Below, piece by piece: positions 11,746 to 19,698 of a DNA stretch of 25,843 nt. Source of the DNA: a virus; IMG/VR virus record IMGVR_UViG_3300044941_000237, positions 1 to 25,843 of that record. One strand, 5' to 3'. How positions within the stretch are numbered: position 1 is the stretch's first letter; each line of letters begins with the position of its first letter. Under the pieces are notes generated by a model that made no database searches, had not been told where the DNA came from, and saw only the letters and a program-made list of their open reading frames with translations. Made by a program: the position numbers and the translations under genes.

Positions 11746-14700
11746 ATATCGGCAGTATCAACTTCGGGCTGGGAGTAAACACCCGGGGGCTCACCAAGTC
11801 TCTCATCGAGATCGTCAAGTTCGGGCATGCAGTAGAACAGGCCTCGCGCCGTACCGGTAAAGGCGTCAAAACTGTTGCAGCCGATTTGCGCCGGCAGGAA
11901 AAGGCAGCTCTTAACGCCGTCCAGCAAATCCTCCAACTCCAGCATCAGCTGAGTAAGGCAAACGCCCCTCCGGCAATGTTTGCAAGCTCAGCCCGCGCTC
12001 TGCGGGAACTGACCCAAGAACTGACCAAAGGGCGTCTAACTGCTCTGGAGTATCAGCGGGCTCTGGAGAAATTCCAGGCAGATTTGGGGAGAAGCAGACG
12101 AGAGCTAGATAACTATATTCGGTCAGCTAAGGAGGGGGTGACACCTACCGAACGACTTGCTGTCAAACTGCGCAATCTGTCGAGCTCTGCTACAATTGCG
12201 CTCGGACCTCTCAGTGGGCTGGGCTCTCGCATCAATGCTTTTGCTAGCATTGCGACTCGCACAAACGTTGCTGTGGCGGGCATGGTTGGGGGGATCATAG
12301 CAGGTTCGGTTGCACTTGCGCGGATGGGGCAGAATGCAGTTACTACTGCTCAAGAGCTCAATCATATCCGTGCAAGGTTCGACATCGTTTCGGGGCCTGC
12401 ATTTGCGACTGCAGATTTCGAACGTGTTCGTCAGATTGCCGAAGCTGCTGGGGCAGAATTTGTTTCTACGGCCAACGCCTTCACCCGCCTGCAGGCTGCT
12501 GCACAAGGCACCGCGCTGCAGGGTGAAGAAGTCGCCCGGATTTTCGAGGATATCGTATTTGGGGCTGCTCGCTTCCAGCTCACAGCGGATGAGCTGGCCG
12601 GTACCCTCAAAGCCTTTGAGCAGATGATATCTAAGGGGATCGTGCAGGCAGAAGAACTCCGTGGGCAATTGGGCGACCGCCTTGTGGGTGCGTTCAACAT
12701 CGCAGCCCAGGCGATGGGGGTTACTACGCGAGAGCTCAACGATATGCTCCGGGCAGGTGATGTTGTTACGGCAGACTTCTTGCCCAAGTTTGCTGCAGCC
12801 TTCCGGGAGGCTCTCGGCACTGATCAGATCGAGCGGGTCGAGACATTCCGCGCGACAATGAACCGGCTGACAAATGCTCAGGCGCACTTTTTTGACCAGC
12901 TGGATAGGACTTTCGGCATCAGCCGTGCATATCAAGCGGCCGTCCAGTCGCTGACCAGCACCTTGAACTTCCTCGCCGATAACATGGAAACCGTCGCAAC
13001 GGCAGCGGCCATGGTATCGGGAGCTCTGCTTGCTCTTGTAGCCCCCACGATTTTGCAGGGACTTGTTCTGCTCGCAGGTCTGATCAAGAAGGTTGGGCTT
13101 GCAGTGGCGGGCTTGAACGCTGTTGCTATGGCCAATCCTATAGGGGCTCTTGCGACTGTACTGGCGCGCCTGGCTCTCATGGCTGGCGGGGCGGCTGCTG
13201 GCTACTATATGATGTCTAAGGGCGCGGAGGCCGCAGCAACAGAGACCGGCGAGCTTATAGACCGTATCAACGAGTTCATAGAGGCTGACCGGAGAGCTTC
13301 GGTTACCCGCAGGCAGCAAGCTCGAGCTTTGATTGACGAACTGCAGGCTCAAATGAACGCCGTTGAAGCGCGGATGCAGAGGCTGCAGAACTTCAATGTA
13401 TTCGGGATGCCACATCTTGATACTGACAGTCTTTCCACTTCACAGGGATTTTTCGAAACGCTCGTCAATGAGGCACGCCGGATCTGGGCTTTGACGACCG
13501 GGAACGCAGTCTCTGTCGAGACGTCACGTGTACTAGAGATAAACAACCTGCGAGAGGAATACGAAGCTCTGGTTCAAGCGATGGAAGCACTTCTGGCACT
13601 CGAAGAGAGACTTCGAGCGGAAGAAGAGGCACAGCAGGCAGCGGGCCAAGAGGCTGCTAATAGGCGGGTGCTTGGAGCGCAGCGGCAAATTGCGCGTATT
13701 CTGGCTGAAGCAACTGCCACTAGAGGTCTTGCAGGAGAGGTTGAACGCCTTCAAGCTATATATAGAGATGTTGACGCCATTAAGCAGTTCCGTGAAGGCC
13801 TGCGCGAGCTGACGGAGGATCAAAGAACTATCAATGAATTGACTGCGCAATATGCGGCAGCACTGAGTGCTCTGCGACAGGCGAACGCTCAGACTGCTGT
13901 CGATGATGCTAATAAACAAATTGATCGTATGCGTTTGACGTATGCGGCTATGGCAGAAGGGCCAGAAGCTGTCGAAGCTCTGAACAAAGCTTTTCAGGAT
14001 GCAGATGCCGTCGAAGAATTTGGTGCCCGCCTTCGGGCCAGAGGAGTAGATTTGGCAAGAGTTGCAGTTCTAACTGAGCTCTTTGCTTTCTGGCAACAAA
14101 AGCTGAATGAACAGCAGGAAGAAGCTATTCGGCTTGCACGCGATCAGAATGTTACTAAAGCCTTCGAGAATGCTAATCGTGAAATAGCCTCTATGCAGCG
14201 CCTACTCGATGCTTTCGATGCCGGCGGTCTGATCGGCTTGGAAAAACAACAAGACATAGAATCAATTACTCGTCAGGTGGAGGCTCTGAGGCAGAGTTTT
14301 ATTGATGCAGGGGCTGCAGCCGACGACCCGAGAATTGCCGCTACTCTAGAGCAGTACGCCAACCTGCTGGAAACCCTCGCCCGAACGCGTGAGCCGGCGG
14401 CTCTGGCTGAAGCGCAGCGGCAAATTGAACGTATCTCAGCTGAAGCAGCTGCTACCAGGGGCCTTGCAGGAGAGGTCGAACGCCTCCAAGCCCAGTTCAG
14501 AGATGTCGATGCCATTGAACAGTTCCGCGAAAGGCTGAGCAGCGTGGTGCAAAACCAGGAAGTTGTCAATGAACTGGTTAGCCAATTTGCATCGGCATTG
14601 GGTGCTCTGCAGCAGGCGAATGCCCAGAATGCTGTCGACGATATAACCAGACAGATTGACCGCATGCGTTTGACGTATGAGGCTATGAAAGAGGGTCCAG

Positions 14701-17684
14701 AAGCTGTCGAAGCTCTTAACAGAGCCTTTCAGGATGCGGACGCTATCGAGCAGCATCGTGCTCGCCTCGTGGCTGCAGGAGTATCTCTGGAAGAAGCCAT
14801 AAATCTAACCGAGCTCCTTACTTTCTGGCAGCAAAAGCTGAATGAACAGCAGGAAGAAGCTAATCGACTCGCCCGCAAGCAGAATATTGCCAAAGCCTTC
14901 AAGGACGCTAATCGTGAAATAGCCTCTATGCAGCGTCTGCTTGATGCTTTCAATGTGGGTGGTTTGGCGGGCTTGGAAAAGCAACAAGACATAGAATCAA
15001 TTACTCGCCAGGTAGAGGCTCTGAGGCAGAGTTTTATTAGTGCAGGGGCTGCTGCTGACGATCCCAGAATTGCCGCTGCCCTAGAGCAGTACGCCAACCT
15101 GCTGGAAGCTTTAGAAAATGCTCGACGGCAAGCTGCTCTGGAGCAGGCTCTGAACGATTACGCCCGTGAAATGGATAACCTGGGCCGCAGAATCGCTGCC
15201 GCTCGTATCAGTGCAGAAGCCCTAGCTAATGTCGATGCCGCCATCGCCATTGAAGAGCAGGTTGAACAGATGCGTCAGGCGCTTGTGGCGGCAGGTAATG
15301 AGGCCGAAGTTGCTGCTGAAAAGGCTCGCGCGTATGGCGAGGCCCTTGCCCTTCTGCACAGGCTAATGGAGAGATTCAACACTTCGGCAGATTCGACGCC
15401 GGCAAGGCTGCAGGATATTCAGCAGGCACTTGCAGAAGTTCAGGCACAGGCACTCGCGTCGAGCCTGGATCGTAACATCGACCGTCAGACGCGTATGATT
15501 CAGGCAGTTGCCTCCTTTACTAGGCTTGTAGCCGAATCGGGCATCAAAGGGGCTAGGGCGTCCCAAATGATTCGGGCGTACGCCGAAGCCCTCGTCCAGA
15601 TTGATACTGCTGAAGCCCGCAGGCAAATCGATGACATTCTAGACACTCTCCGGGAGTATCAAGACGAGCTGGCCGCCATGCAGCAAGGGCCAGATTTCTA
15701 CAAGGCTTTCACTGAGTCGCGGGGGGCTATCTCCGCGATAATCCAGTTCCGCGATAGCCTACGTGCTGCAGGCGTCAGCATTTCTGACACCAACAGACTT
15801 ACCCGCGAATTGGTGCGGACCCTAAATGAACTGGAACGCCAGCGCGCTGCCAACCGCCTGCAAGAAGCGTTTGCGGATGCTGACAAAGAGCTAGAAGTCA
15901 TGCAACGGCGTATCGACGCAATGCGCCGAGGACCGCAGGCTCTCGCACGCCTGGATGCCCAGCTGGACATCGAGCGCCGGGTAGAAGAGTTCCGCCGTAG
16001 GCTGCAGGAAGCAGCCGCAAGTCAACAGCTCTTGGAAAACGCGTTCGATCTGCCTGAAACCATTGCCACGACTGAGGCAGCAGCCGACAAACTGCGGATT
16101 GCCCTCGAACGTATTGGCCATCTGTCTGGACTCGATGCCGGCGTGCTCGAACTGATTACCAGCCTTGATGAGGCAATCGAACGGGTCGGCATTCTCAGCG
16201 GAGACCTTTCAAATATGGGCGCAGTTTCTGTCGCCCCAGCCAATCTCACCGCGACTCCTCAGGCTGCGACATCTGCACTGACGTCTTTGACTGGAGAGCA
16301 ATCGCGTCTGGTAACCCCAGATGCTGGTAGAAATATGAGCGCGCTGCTGGACAATCAGTTCCGGCGGATGCAAGAGATTTTTGGGCAGCCAATCACGATT
16401 ACGGACGCCATCGCGAGAGCTGGAACATCCCGTGAGATCCAAACTCCCAATTCCCAGCATTTTTACGGCCGTGCACTGGATCTCAGCCTTCAAGGCATGG
16501 ATAACGCTACCCGTATCAGACTGGTGCAGGCTGCACTGGCTGCCGGCTTTACCGGATTTGGATTCGGCGAGAACATCCTGCATGTGGATATCGGCCCGCG
16601 CCGGTCTTGGGCTTATGGCAACACCGAATTCGCTGGCCGCCCTGTGGCCGAAATGCGGCAGATGGTTTCTGGGGCAGGTGCGGCAAGTTCCTCCAACATA
16701 GCGGTTGTCCCAACAGCCCTCAGCCCCGAAGAGATCGATCGCAGGGTTGCGGCTTATCGTGCGGGCCTGGAAGCCATGGCGGCTGCCGAAAGGGCCTATA
16801 CTCAGGGCACGGCTCTGGCCTCTGCTCAAGAGCGTATCGACCGTCTGCGCGCCGAAGTCGAAGCCTACAGGCAGGGAGCCGCTGCTGTAGAAGCTTTGCA
16901 GGCACAATACGCGCGTCTGGACGAAATCCGTGATTTCCGGAAGAGCCTGGAAGAAGCTGGGATTGCGCAAGAAGTCGTCAATGAAAAGGTTCGTGAATTT
17001 CAGGCCCTGCTAGAGGAGCGGGATGCTCTCCGAAATCGTATAGACGCTTTCAAAGAGTTCATCGACGTCGTCGACAATCAGCTGGTATCGGCACTCGATG
17101 GTGTTTCGAAAGCTTTTGCTGACGTTGTCGTTTCAGGAGAGGGTTTGTCGTCGCTGGCCGATTTGGGACGCCAGGTTGCTAGTGAGATCCTTTCAGCCTT
17201 CTTGAAGCTGTACGTACTGAAGCCCTTGCTGGAAGATATCTTCCCAGGAACGTACGGAGCCGCTAATACAAATGCTGCTCCTGGACAGGTAACGACGTCT
17301 GGAGGAGGCGGATTTTTCGGAGTTATTACGAACGCTCTCGCAGGACTGTTCGGCACAATTTTCTCGCGCAAGGGGAACGTGTTCCGAGAAGGCATCCTCC
17401 AGGATGTCAGGATGTATCGGAGGGGCGGGATCCTATCTGGGCCCACTCTCTTCACCACTGCCGGCGGCCCCGCTATAGGCGGGGAGGCGGGTGATGAAGC
17501 CATTGTGCCTTTGGTGAGGGATTCAAGCGGTAATCTGGGTATCCGAGCTATTGGGGCGTCGAGAACGACCGTTGTAAACTTCAACTTCCCGCCCGGCACT
17601 GATGTTACGGCGTTCAGGAAGTCAGAAGCCCAGCTGGCAGCAATGGCAAGCAGAGTTGTGAGTAGGGGGATCGGTTCTCTATGA
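11736..17684 (+). CDS. Tape measure protein with embedded M15 peptidase
   Basis: A 1982-residue tail length ruler. Residues ~190-390 resemble the tape measure N-terminal domain (VQAEELRGQLGDRLVGAF). Hydrophobic segments lie near 174-197, 420-455 and 470-494, as expected for a protein that enters the host envelope. Residues ~640-1450 are helical repeats, including an exact 245-residue tandem unit. Residues ~1545-1640 carry an M15-type D-Ala-D-Ala peptidase motif: S1573-x-H1575-x2-G1578-x-A1580-x-D1582 and H1616-V-D1618, the zinc ligands being H1575, D1582 and H1616. The C-terminus (RRGGILSGPTLFTTAGG, GGEAGDEAIVPL) is typical of tape measures. GTG is taken as start, with GGAGG five bases upstream. 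It would cut peptidoglycan during DNA entry. Confidence 0.92.
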   Translation: MALNIGSINFGLGVNTRGLTKSLIEIVKFGHAVEQASRRTGKGVKTVAADLRRQEKAALNAVQQILQLQHQLSKANAPPAMFASSARALRELTQELTKGRLTALEYQRALEKFQADLGRSRRELDNYIRSAKEGVTPTERLAVKLRNLSSSATIALGPLSGLGSRINAFASIATRTNVAVAGMVGGIIAGSVALARMGQNAVTTAQELNHIRARFDIVSGPAFATADFERVRQIAEAAGAEFVSTANAFTRLQAAAQGTALQGEEVARIFEDIVFGAARFQLTADELAGTLKAFEQMISKGIVQAEELRGQLGDRLVGAFNIAAQAMGVTTRELNDMLRAGDVVTADFLPKFAAAFREALGTDQIERVETFRATMNRLTNAQAHFFDQLDRTFGISRAYQAAVQSLTSTLNFLADNMETVATAAAMVSGALLALVAPTILQGLVLLAGLIKKVGLAVAGLNAVAMANPIGALATVLARLALMAGGAAAGYYMMSKGAEAAATETGELIDRINEFIEADRRASVTRRQQARALIDELQAQMNAVEARMQRLQNFNVFGMPHLDTDSLSTSQGFFETLVNEARRIWALTTGNAVSVETSRVLEINNLREEYEALVQAMEALLALEERLRAEEEAQQAAGQEAANRRVLGAQRQIARILAEATATRGLAGEVERLQAIYRDVDAIKQFREGLRELTEDQRTINELTAQYAAALSALRQANAQTAVDDANKQIDRMRLTYAAMAEGPEAVEALNKAFQDADAVEEFGARLRARGVDLARVAVLTELFAFWQQKLNEQQEEAIRLARDQNVTKAFENANREIASMQRLLDAFDAGGLIGLEKQQDIESITRQVEALRQSFIDAGAAADDPRIAATLEQYANLLETLARTREPAALAEAQRQIERISAEAAATRGLAGEVERLQAQFRDVDAIEQFRERLSSVVQNQEVVNELVSQFASALGALQQANAQNAVDDITRQIDRMRLTYEAMKEGPEAVEALNRAFQDADAIEQHRARLVAAGVSLEEAINLTELLTFWQQKLNEQQEEANRLARKQNIAKAFKDANREIASMQRLLDAFNVGGLAGLEKQQDIESITRQVEALRQSFISAGAAADDPRIAAALEQYANLLEALENARRQAALEQALNDYAREMDNLGRRIAAARISAEALANVDAAIAIEEQVEQMRQALVAAGNEAEVAAEKARAYGEALALLHRLMERFNTSADSTPARLQDIQQALAEVQAQALASSLDRNIDRQTRMIQAVASFTRLVAESGIKGARASQMIRAYAEALVQIDTAEARRQIDDILDTLREYQDELAAMQQGPDFYKAFTESRGAISAIIQFRDSLRAAGVSISDTNRLTRELVRTLNELERQRAANRLQEAFADADKELEVMQRRIDAMRRGPQALARLDAQLDIERRVEEFRRRLQEAAASQQLLENAFDLPETIATTEAAADKLRIALERIGHLSGLDAGVLELITSLDEAIERVGILSGDLSNMGAVSVAPANLTATPQAATSALTSLTGEQSRLVTPDAGRNMSALLDNQFRRMQEIFGQPITITDAIARAGTSREIQTPNSQHFYGRALDLSLQGMDNATRIRLVQAALAAGFTGFGFGENILHVDIGPRRSWAYGNTEFAGRPVAEMRQMVSGAGAASSSNIAVVPTALSPEEIDRRVAAYRAGLEAMAAAERAYTQGTALASAQERIDRLRAEVEAYRQGAAAVEALQAQYARLDEIRDFRKSLEEAGIAQEVVNEKVREFQALLEERDALRNRIDAFKEFIDVVDNQLVSALDGVSKAFADVVVSGEGLSSLADLGRQVASEILSAFLKLYVLKPLLEDIFPGTYGAANTNAAPGQVTTSGGGGFFGVITNALAGLFGTIFSRKGNVFREGILQDVRMYRRGGILSGPTLFTTAGGPAIGGEAGDEAIVPLVRDSSGNLGIRAIGASRTTVVNFNFPPGTDVTAFRKSEAQLAAMASRVVSRGIGSL
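13677..14411 (+). repeat. Tape measure 735 bp tandem unit, copy 1
   Basis: In-frame unit of 735 bp (245 residues) starting GCGCAGCGGCAAATT. The next copy starts at 14412. Encoded marks in order: RGLAGEVERLQA, QIDRMRLTY, FWQQKLNEQQEEA, NREIASMQRLLDAF, EKQQDIESITRQVEALRQSF, LEQYANLLE. Confidence 0.85.
14412..15146 (+). repeat. Tape measure 735 bp tandem unit, copy 2
   Basis: Second copy of the unit at 13677, most alike in its last third. The right boundary is approximate; similarity fades near ALENARRQAALEQA. More degenerate ~80-residue relatives continue to about 16050. Confidence 0.8.
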
Positions 17685-18316
17685 GCGACTTCCACGAAGT
17701 AAGATTTCCCGAAAAGATCTCCTACGGCTCTACCGGCGGTCCGATGCGCAGGGTCGATATAGTCACTCTCGCCAGCGGCTTTGAGGAGCGTAACAGCCCT
17801 TGGGCACATGCTCGACATAAATATAATGTCGGCTATGGGATTCGGAATCTATCTCAGGCCTACGAGGTTGTGGAGTTTTTCCAGGCCCGTGAAGGAAAGC
17901 TTTACGGGTTTAGGTACAAAGATTGGGCCGATTACAAATCTTGCCCTGTACACCAGGTTCCTACCAAAGACGATCAGGTTCTGGGTACGGGCAACGGCAC
18001 CATAACGCAATTCCAGTTGCGGAAGGCCTATACTGATACCGGCAACACCTACTACAGAACAATCACCAAGCCTGTGGCAGGCACTGTATTGGTGTCCCTC
18101 AACGGCACTCTCCAAACTCCGGGAACGCACTACACTATCAACAACAATACCGGCGTTATCACGTTCATGACAGCGCCAGGTAACGGCGTGATTGTGAGAG
18201 CTGGATTTGAATTTGACGTTCCTGTGCGCTTCGATACTGATTGGTTGCCTATCAATCTGGCTAACTATGAAGCTGGGGAGTTTTCGGATATCCCGCTGAT
18301 CGAGGTGAGAGTCTAG
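17681..18316 (+). CDS. Distal tail protein, DUF2460 (GTA gp12-like)
   Basis: A 211-residue protein starting with ATGA overlapping the tape measure stop. FHEVRFPEKISYGSTGGP, RVDIVTLASGFEERNSPWAHARHKYNVGYG and FFQAREGKLYGFRYKDWADY are hallmarks of DUF2460. The C-terminal half has strands GTVLVSLNGTLQ, GVITFMTAPG and FDVPVRFDTDWL. In R. capsulatus GTA the homologue (gp12) is the distal tail ring joining tube to hub; the same order of genes follows here. Confidence 0.93.
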   Translation: MSDFHEVRFPEKISYGSTGGPMRRVDIVTLASGFEERNSPWAHARHKYNVGYGIRNLSQAYEVVEFFQAREGKLYGFRYKDWADYKSCPVHQVPTKDDQVLGTGNGTITQFQLRKAYTDTGNTYYRTITKPVAGTVLVSLNGTLQTPGTHYTINNNTGVITFMTAPGNGVIVRAGFEFDVPVRFDTDWLPINLANYEAGEFSDIPLIEVRV

Positions 18317-18317
18317 A

Positions 18318-19226
18318 ATGAAGACGATTCCTGCACAAATGCAAGCCGATCTGGATGGCCGTGCTACAAAGCACTGCTACTGCTGGCGCCTCGACCTCAA
18401 GAACGGCACCACCCTCGGATTTACCGACCACGATCGGGATCTGGTTTTCGACTCCGTCACCTACAAGGCTCTGACGGGCATGGACGCTTCTGCCATCAGC
18501 AATAGCCGGAATCTGAATGTCGATGACATGGACGTTATTGGCAGGCTGAGCGATACTAGTATCAAGGACTCCGACATTGCTGCGGGTGTGTATGATGGTG
18601 CCATGGTTACAATCTATAAGGTAGATTGGCAGGCTGTAACCAATCGTGTCATTTTGATGCGTGGACCTTTAGGGAAAATCTCACGTGGGCAAATTGCTTA
18701 CAAGGCACAGATAAAGAGTTTGACGGCATATGCCAGCCAGAATATCGGCAGTACATACTCTCCCAAATGCCGCTGGACCTTGGGTGAAGGCATTTGCGGG
18801 CTGGGAGTCAACCTGAATACGAGTGCCTATAGAGACACTGGCCTGGTAGTTTCGGCCGCCCTCAGCAAGAGGGTATTCCAGACTCAGAGCCCCGGGGCGC
18901 TCGCTCGTGAAGAAGACTTCTACATGAACGGCAAAGTTGTCTGGACTTCGGGAGACAATAACACCTACAAGATGTGGGTAAGGTACAACAAAATCACGTC
19001 GACAGAAGCGCACTTCGAGCTGTTTGAGAACATGCCCAACGACATCCAGGTGGGAGATGTCTTTACAGCGTATGCAGGATGCCAAAAGACGATCGAAATC
19101 TGCCATACGAAGTTTTCGAACGTGGTCAACTTTGGTGGATTTCCGCGCATTCCCGGACCAGATTTTATTCTGAGTCATGCGGCCAGCACGGAGGATAACA
19201 ATGGCGGATCTCTTTATCAATCCTGA
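18318..19226 (+). CDS. Tail hub protein, DUF2163 (GTA gp13-like)
   Basis: A 302-residue protein. The N-terminus (CYCWRLDLKNGTTLGFTDHDRDL) and DDMDVIGRLSD are typical of DUF2163. The C-terminal half has four Cys, C151 and C160 (SPKCRWTLGEGICG) and C255 and C262 (AGCQKTIEICHTKFSN), then NFGGFPRIPGPDF. The layout matches lambda gpL and the GTA hub, where such cysteines hold an iron-sulfur cluster; a cluster here is therefore likely but inferred. The gene starts one base after the previous stop and ends inside the next gene's 5' end. Confidence 0.93.
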   Translation: MKTIPAQMQADLDGRATKHCYCWRLDLKNGTTLGFTDHDRDLVFDSVTYKALTGMDASAISNSRNLNVDDMDVIGRLSDTSIKDSDIAAGVYDGAMVTIYKVDWQAVTNRVILMRGPLGKISRGQIAYKAQIKSLTAYASQNIGSTYSPKCRWTLGEGICGLGVNLNTSAYRDTGLVVSAALSKRVFQTQSPGALAREEDFYMNGKVVWTSGDNNTYKMWVRYNKITSTEAHFELFENMPNDIQVGDVFTAYAGCQKTIEICHTKFSNVVNFGGFPRIPGPDFILSHAASTEDNNGGSLYQS

Positions 19227-19698
19227 TCGTATCCTCGAAATCGCACGATCGTGGATCGGCACACCTTATCGGCACCAGCACTCGTTAAAGGGGGTTGGTG
19301 CCGATTGTCTCGGGCTGCTCCGAGGCGTTTGGAAAGAGCTGTATGGGGTTGAGGCTGAAGTTCCTCCGCCTTATACGCGGGATTGGGCAGAGCTCCGCAG
19401 TGGGACGGGCGGGGAACCTATGCTGGAAGCCGCCGAGCGCAATCTGCATAGGATCGAGCTTGCAGAAGTCTCCCCAGGAGATGTAGTTTTGATACGGGTG
19501 CGTCCTACCGCACTAATCAAGCATTGCGGTATCATCTCGGAGACCGCCCCGATTAAAAACATTCGCGACTGTCCAGTACATCGTCTCATTCATGCATATT
19601 CTCTGCACGCCGTGACAGAAGACTACATGCACAGCAACTGGCTGGACAAAGAGATGCACTTTTTCCGATTCAAAGAGATTTCGGAGGTCGTACGCTAA
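19201..19698 (+). CDS. NlpC/P60 tail peptidase (GTA gp14-like)
   Basis: A 165-residue cell-wall peptidase. The catalytic Cys is C36 in GADCLGLLRGVWKEL, the His is H108 in LIKHCGII, and H131 in LIHAYSLHAV is the likely third residue. The conserved start (FINPDRILEIARSWIGTPYRHQ) and PPPYTRDWAE match phage NlpC/P60 proteins of the GTA gp14 type. The frame extends to an upstream ATG at 19177, but GGAGG six bases before ATG 19201 favours the shorter form. The 3' end overlaps the next start by one base. It should cleave cross-link peptides at the site of attachment. Confidence 0.92.
   Translation: MADLFINPDRILEIARSWIGTPYRHQHSLKGVGADCLGLLRGVWKELYGVEAEVPPPYTRDWAELRSGTGGEPMLEAAERNLHRIELAEVSPGDVVLIRVRPTALIKHCGIISETAPIKNIRDCPVHRLIHAYSLHAVTEDYMHSNWLDKEMHFFRFKEISEVVR

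Noticed and set aside
12123-13415. Leftward 430-codon frame inside the tape measure
   Set aside because: Antisense shadow with no domain or ribosome site.
19177-19200. Longer start for the NlpC/P60 gene
   Set aside because: GGAGG with good spacing points to ATG 19201, and the extra residues are not family-like.
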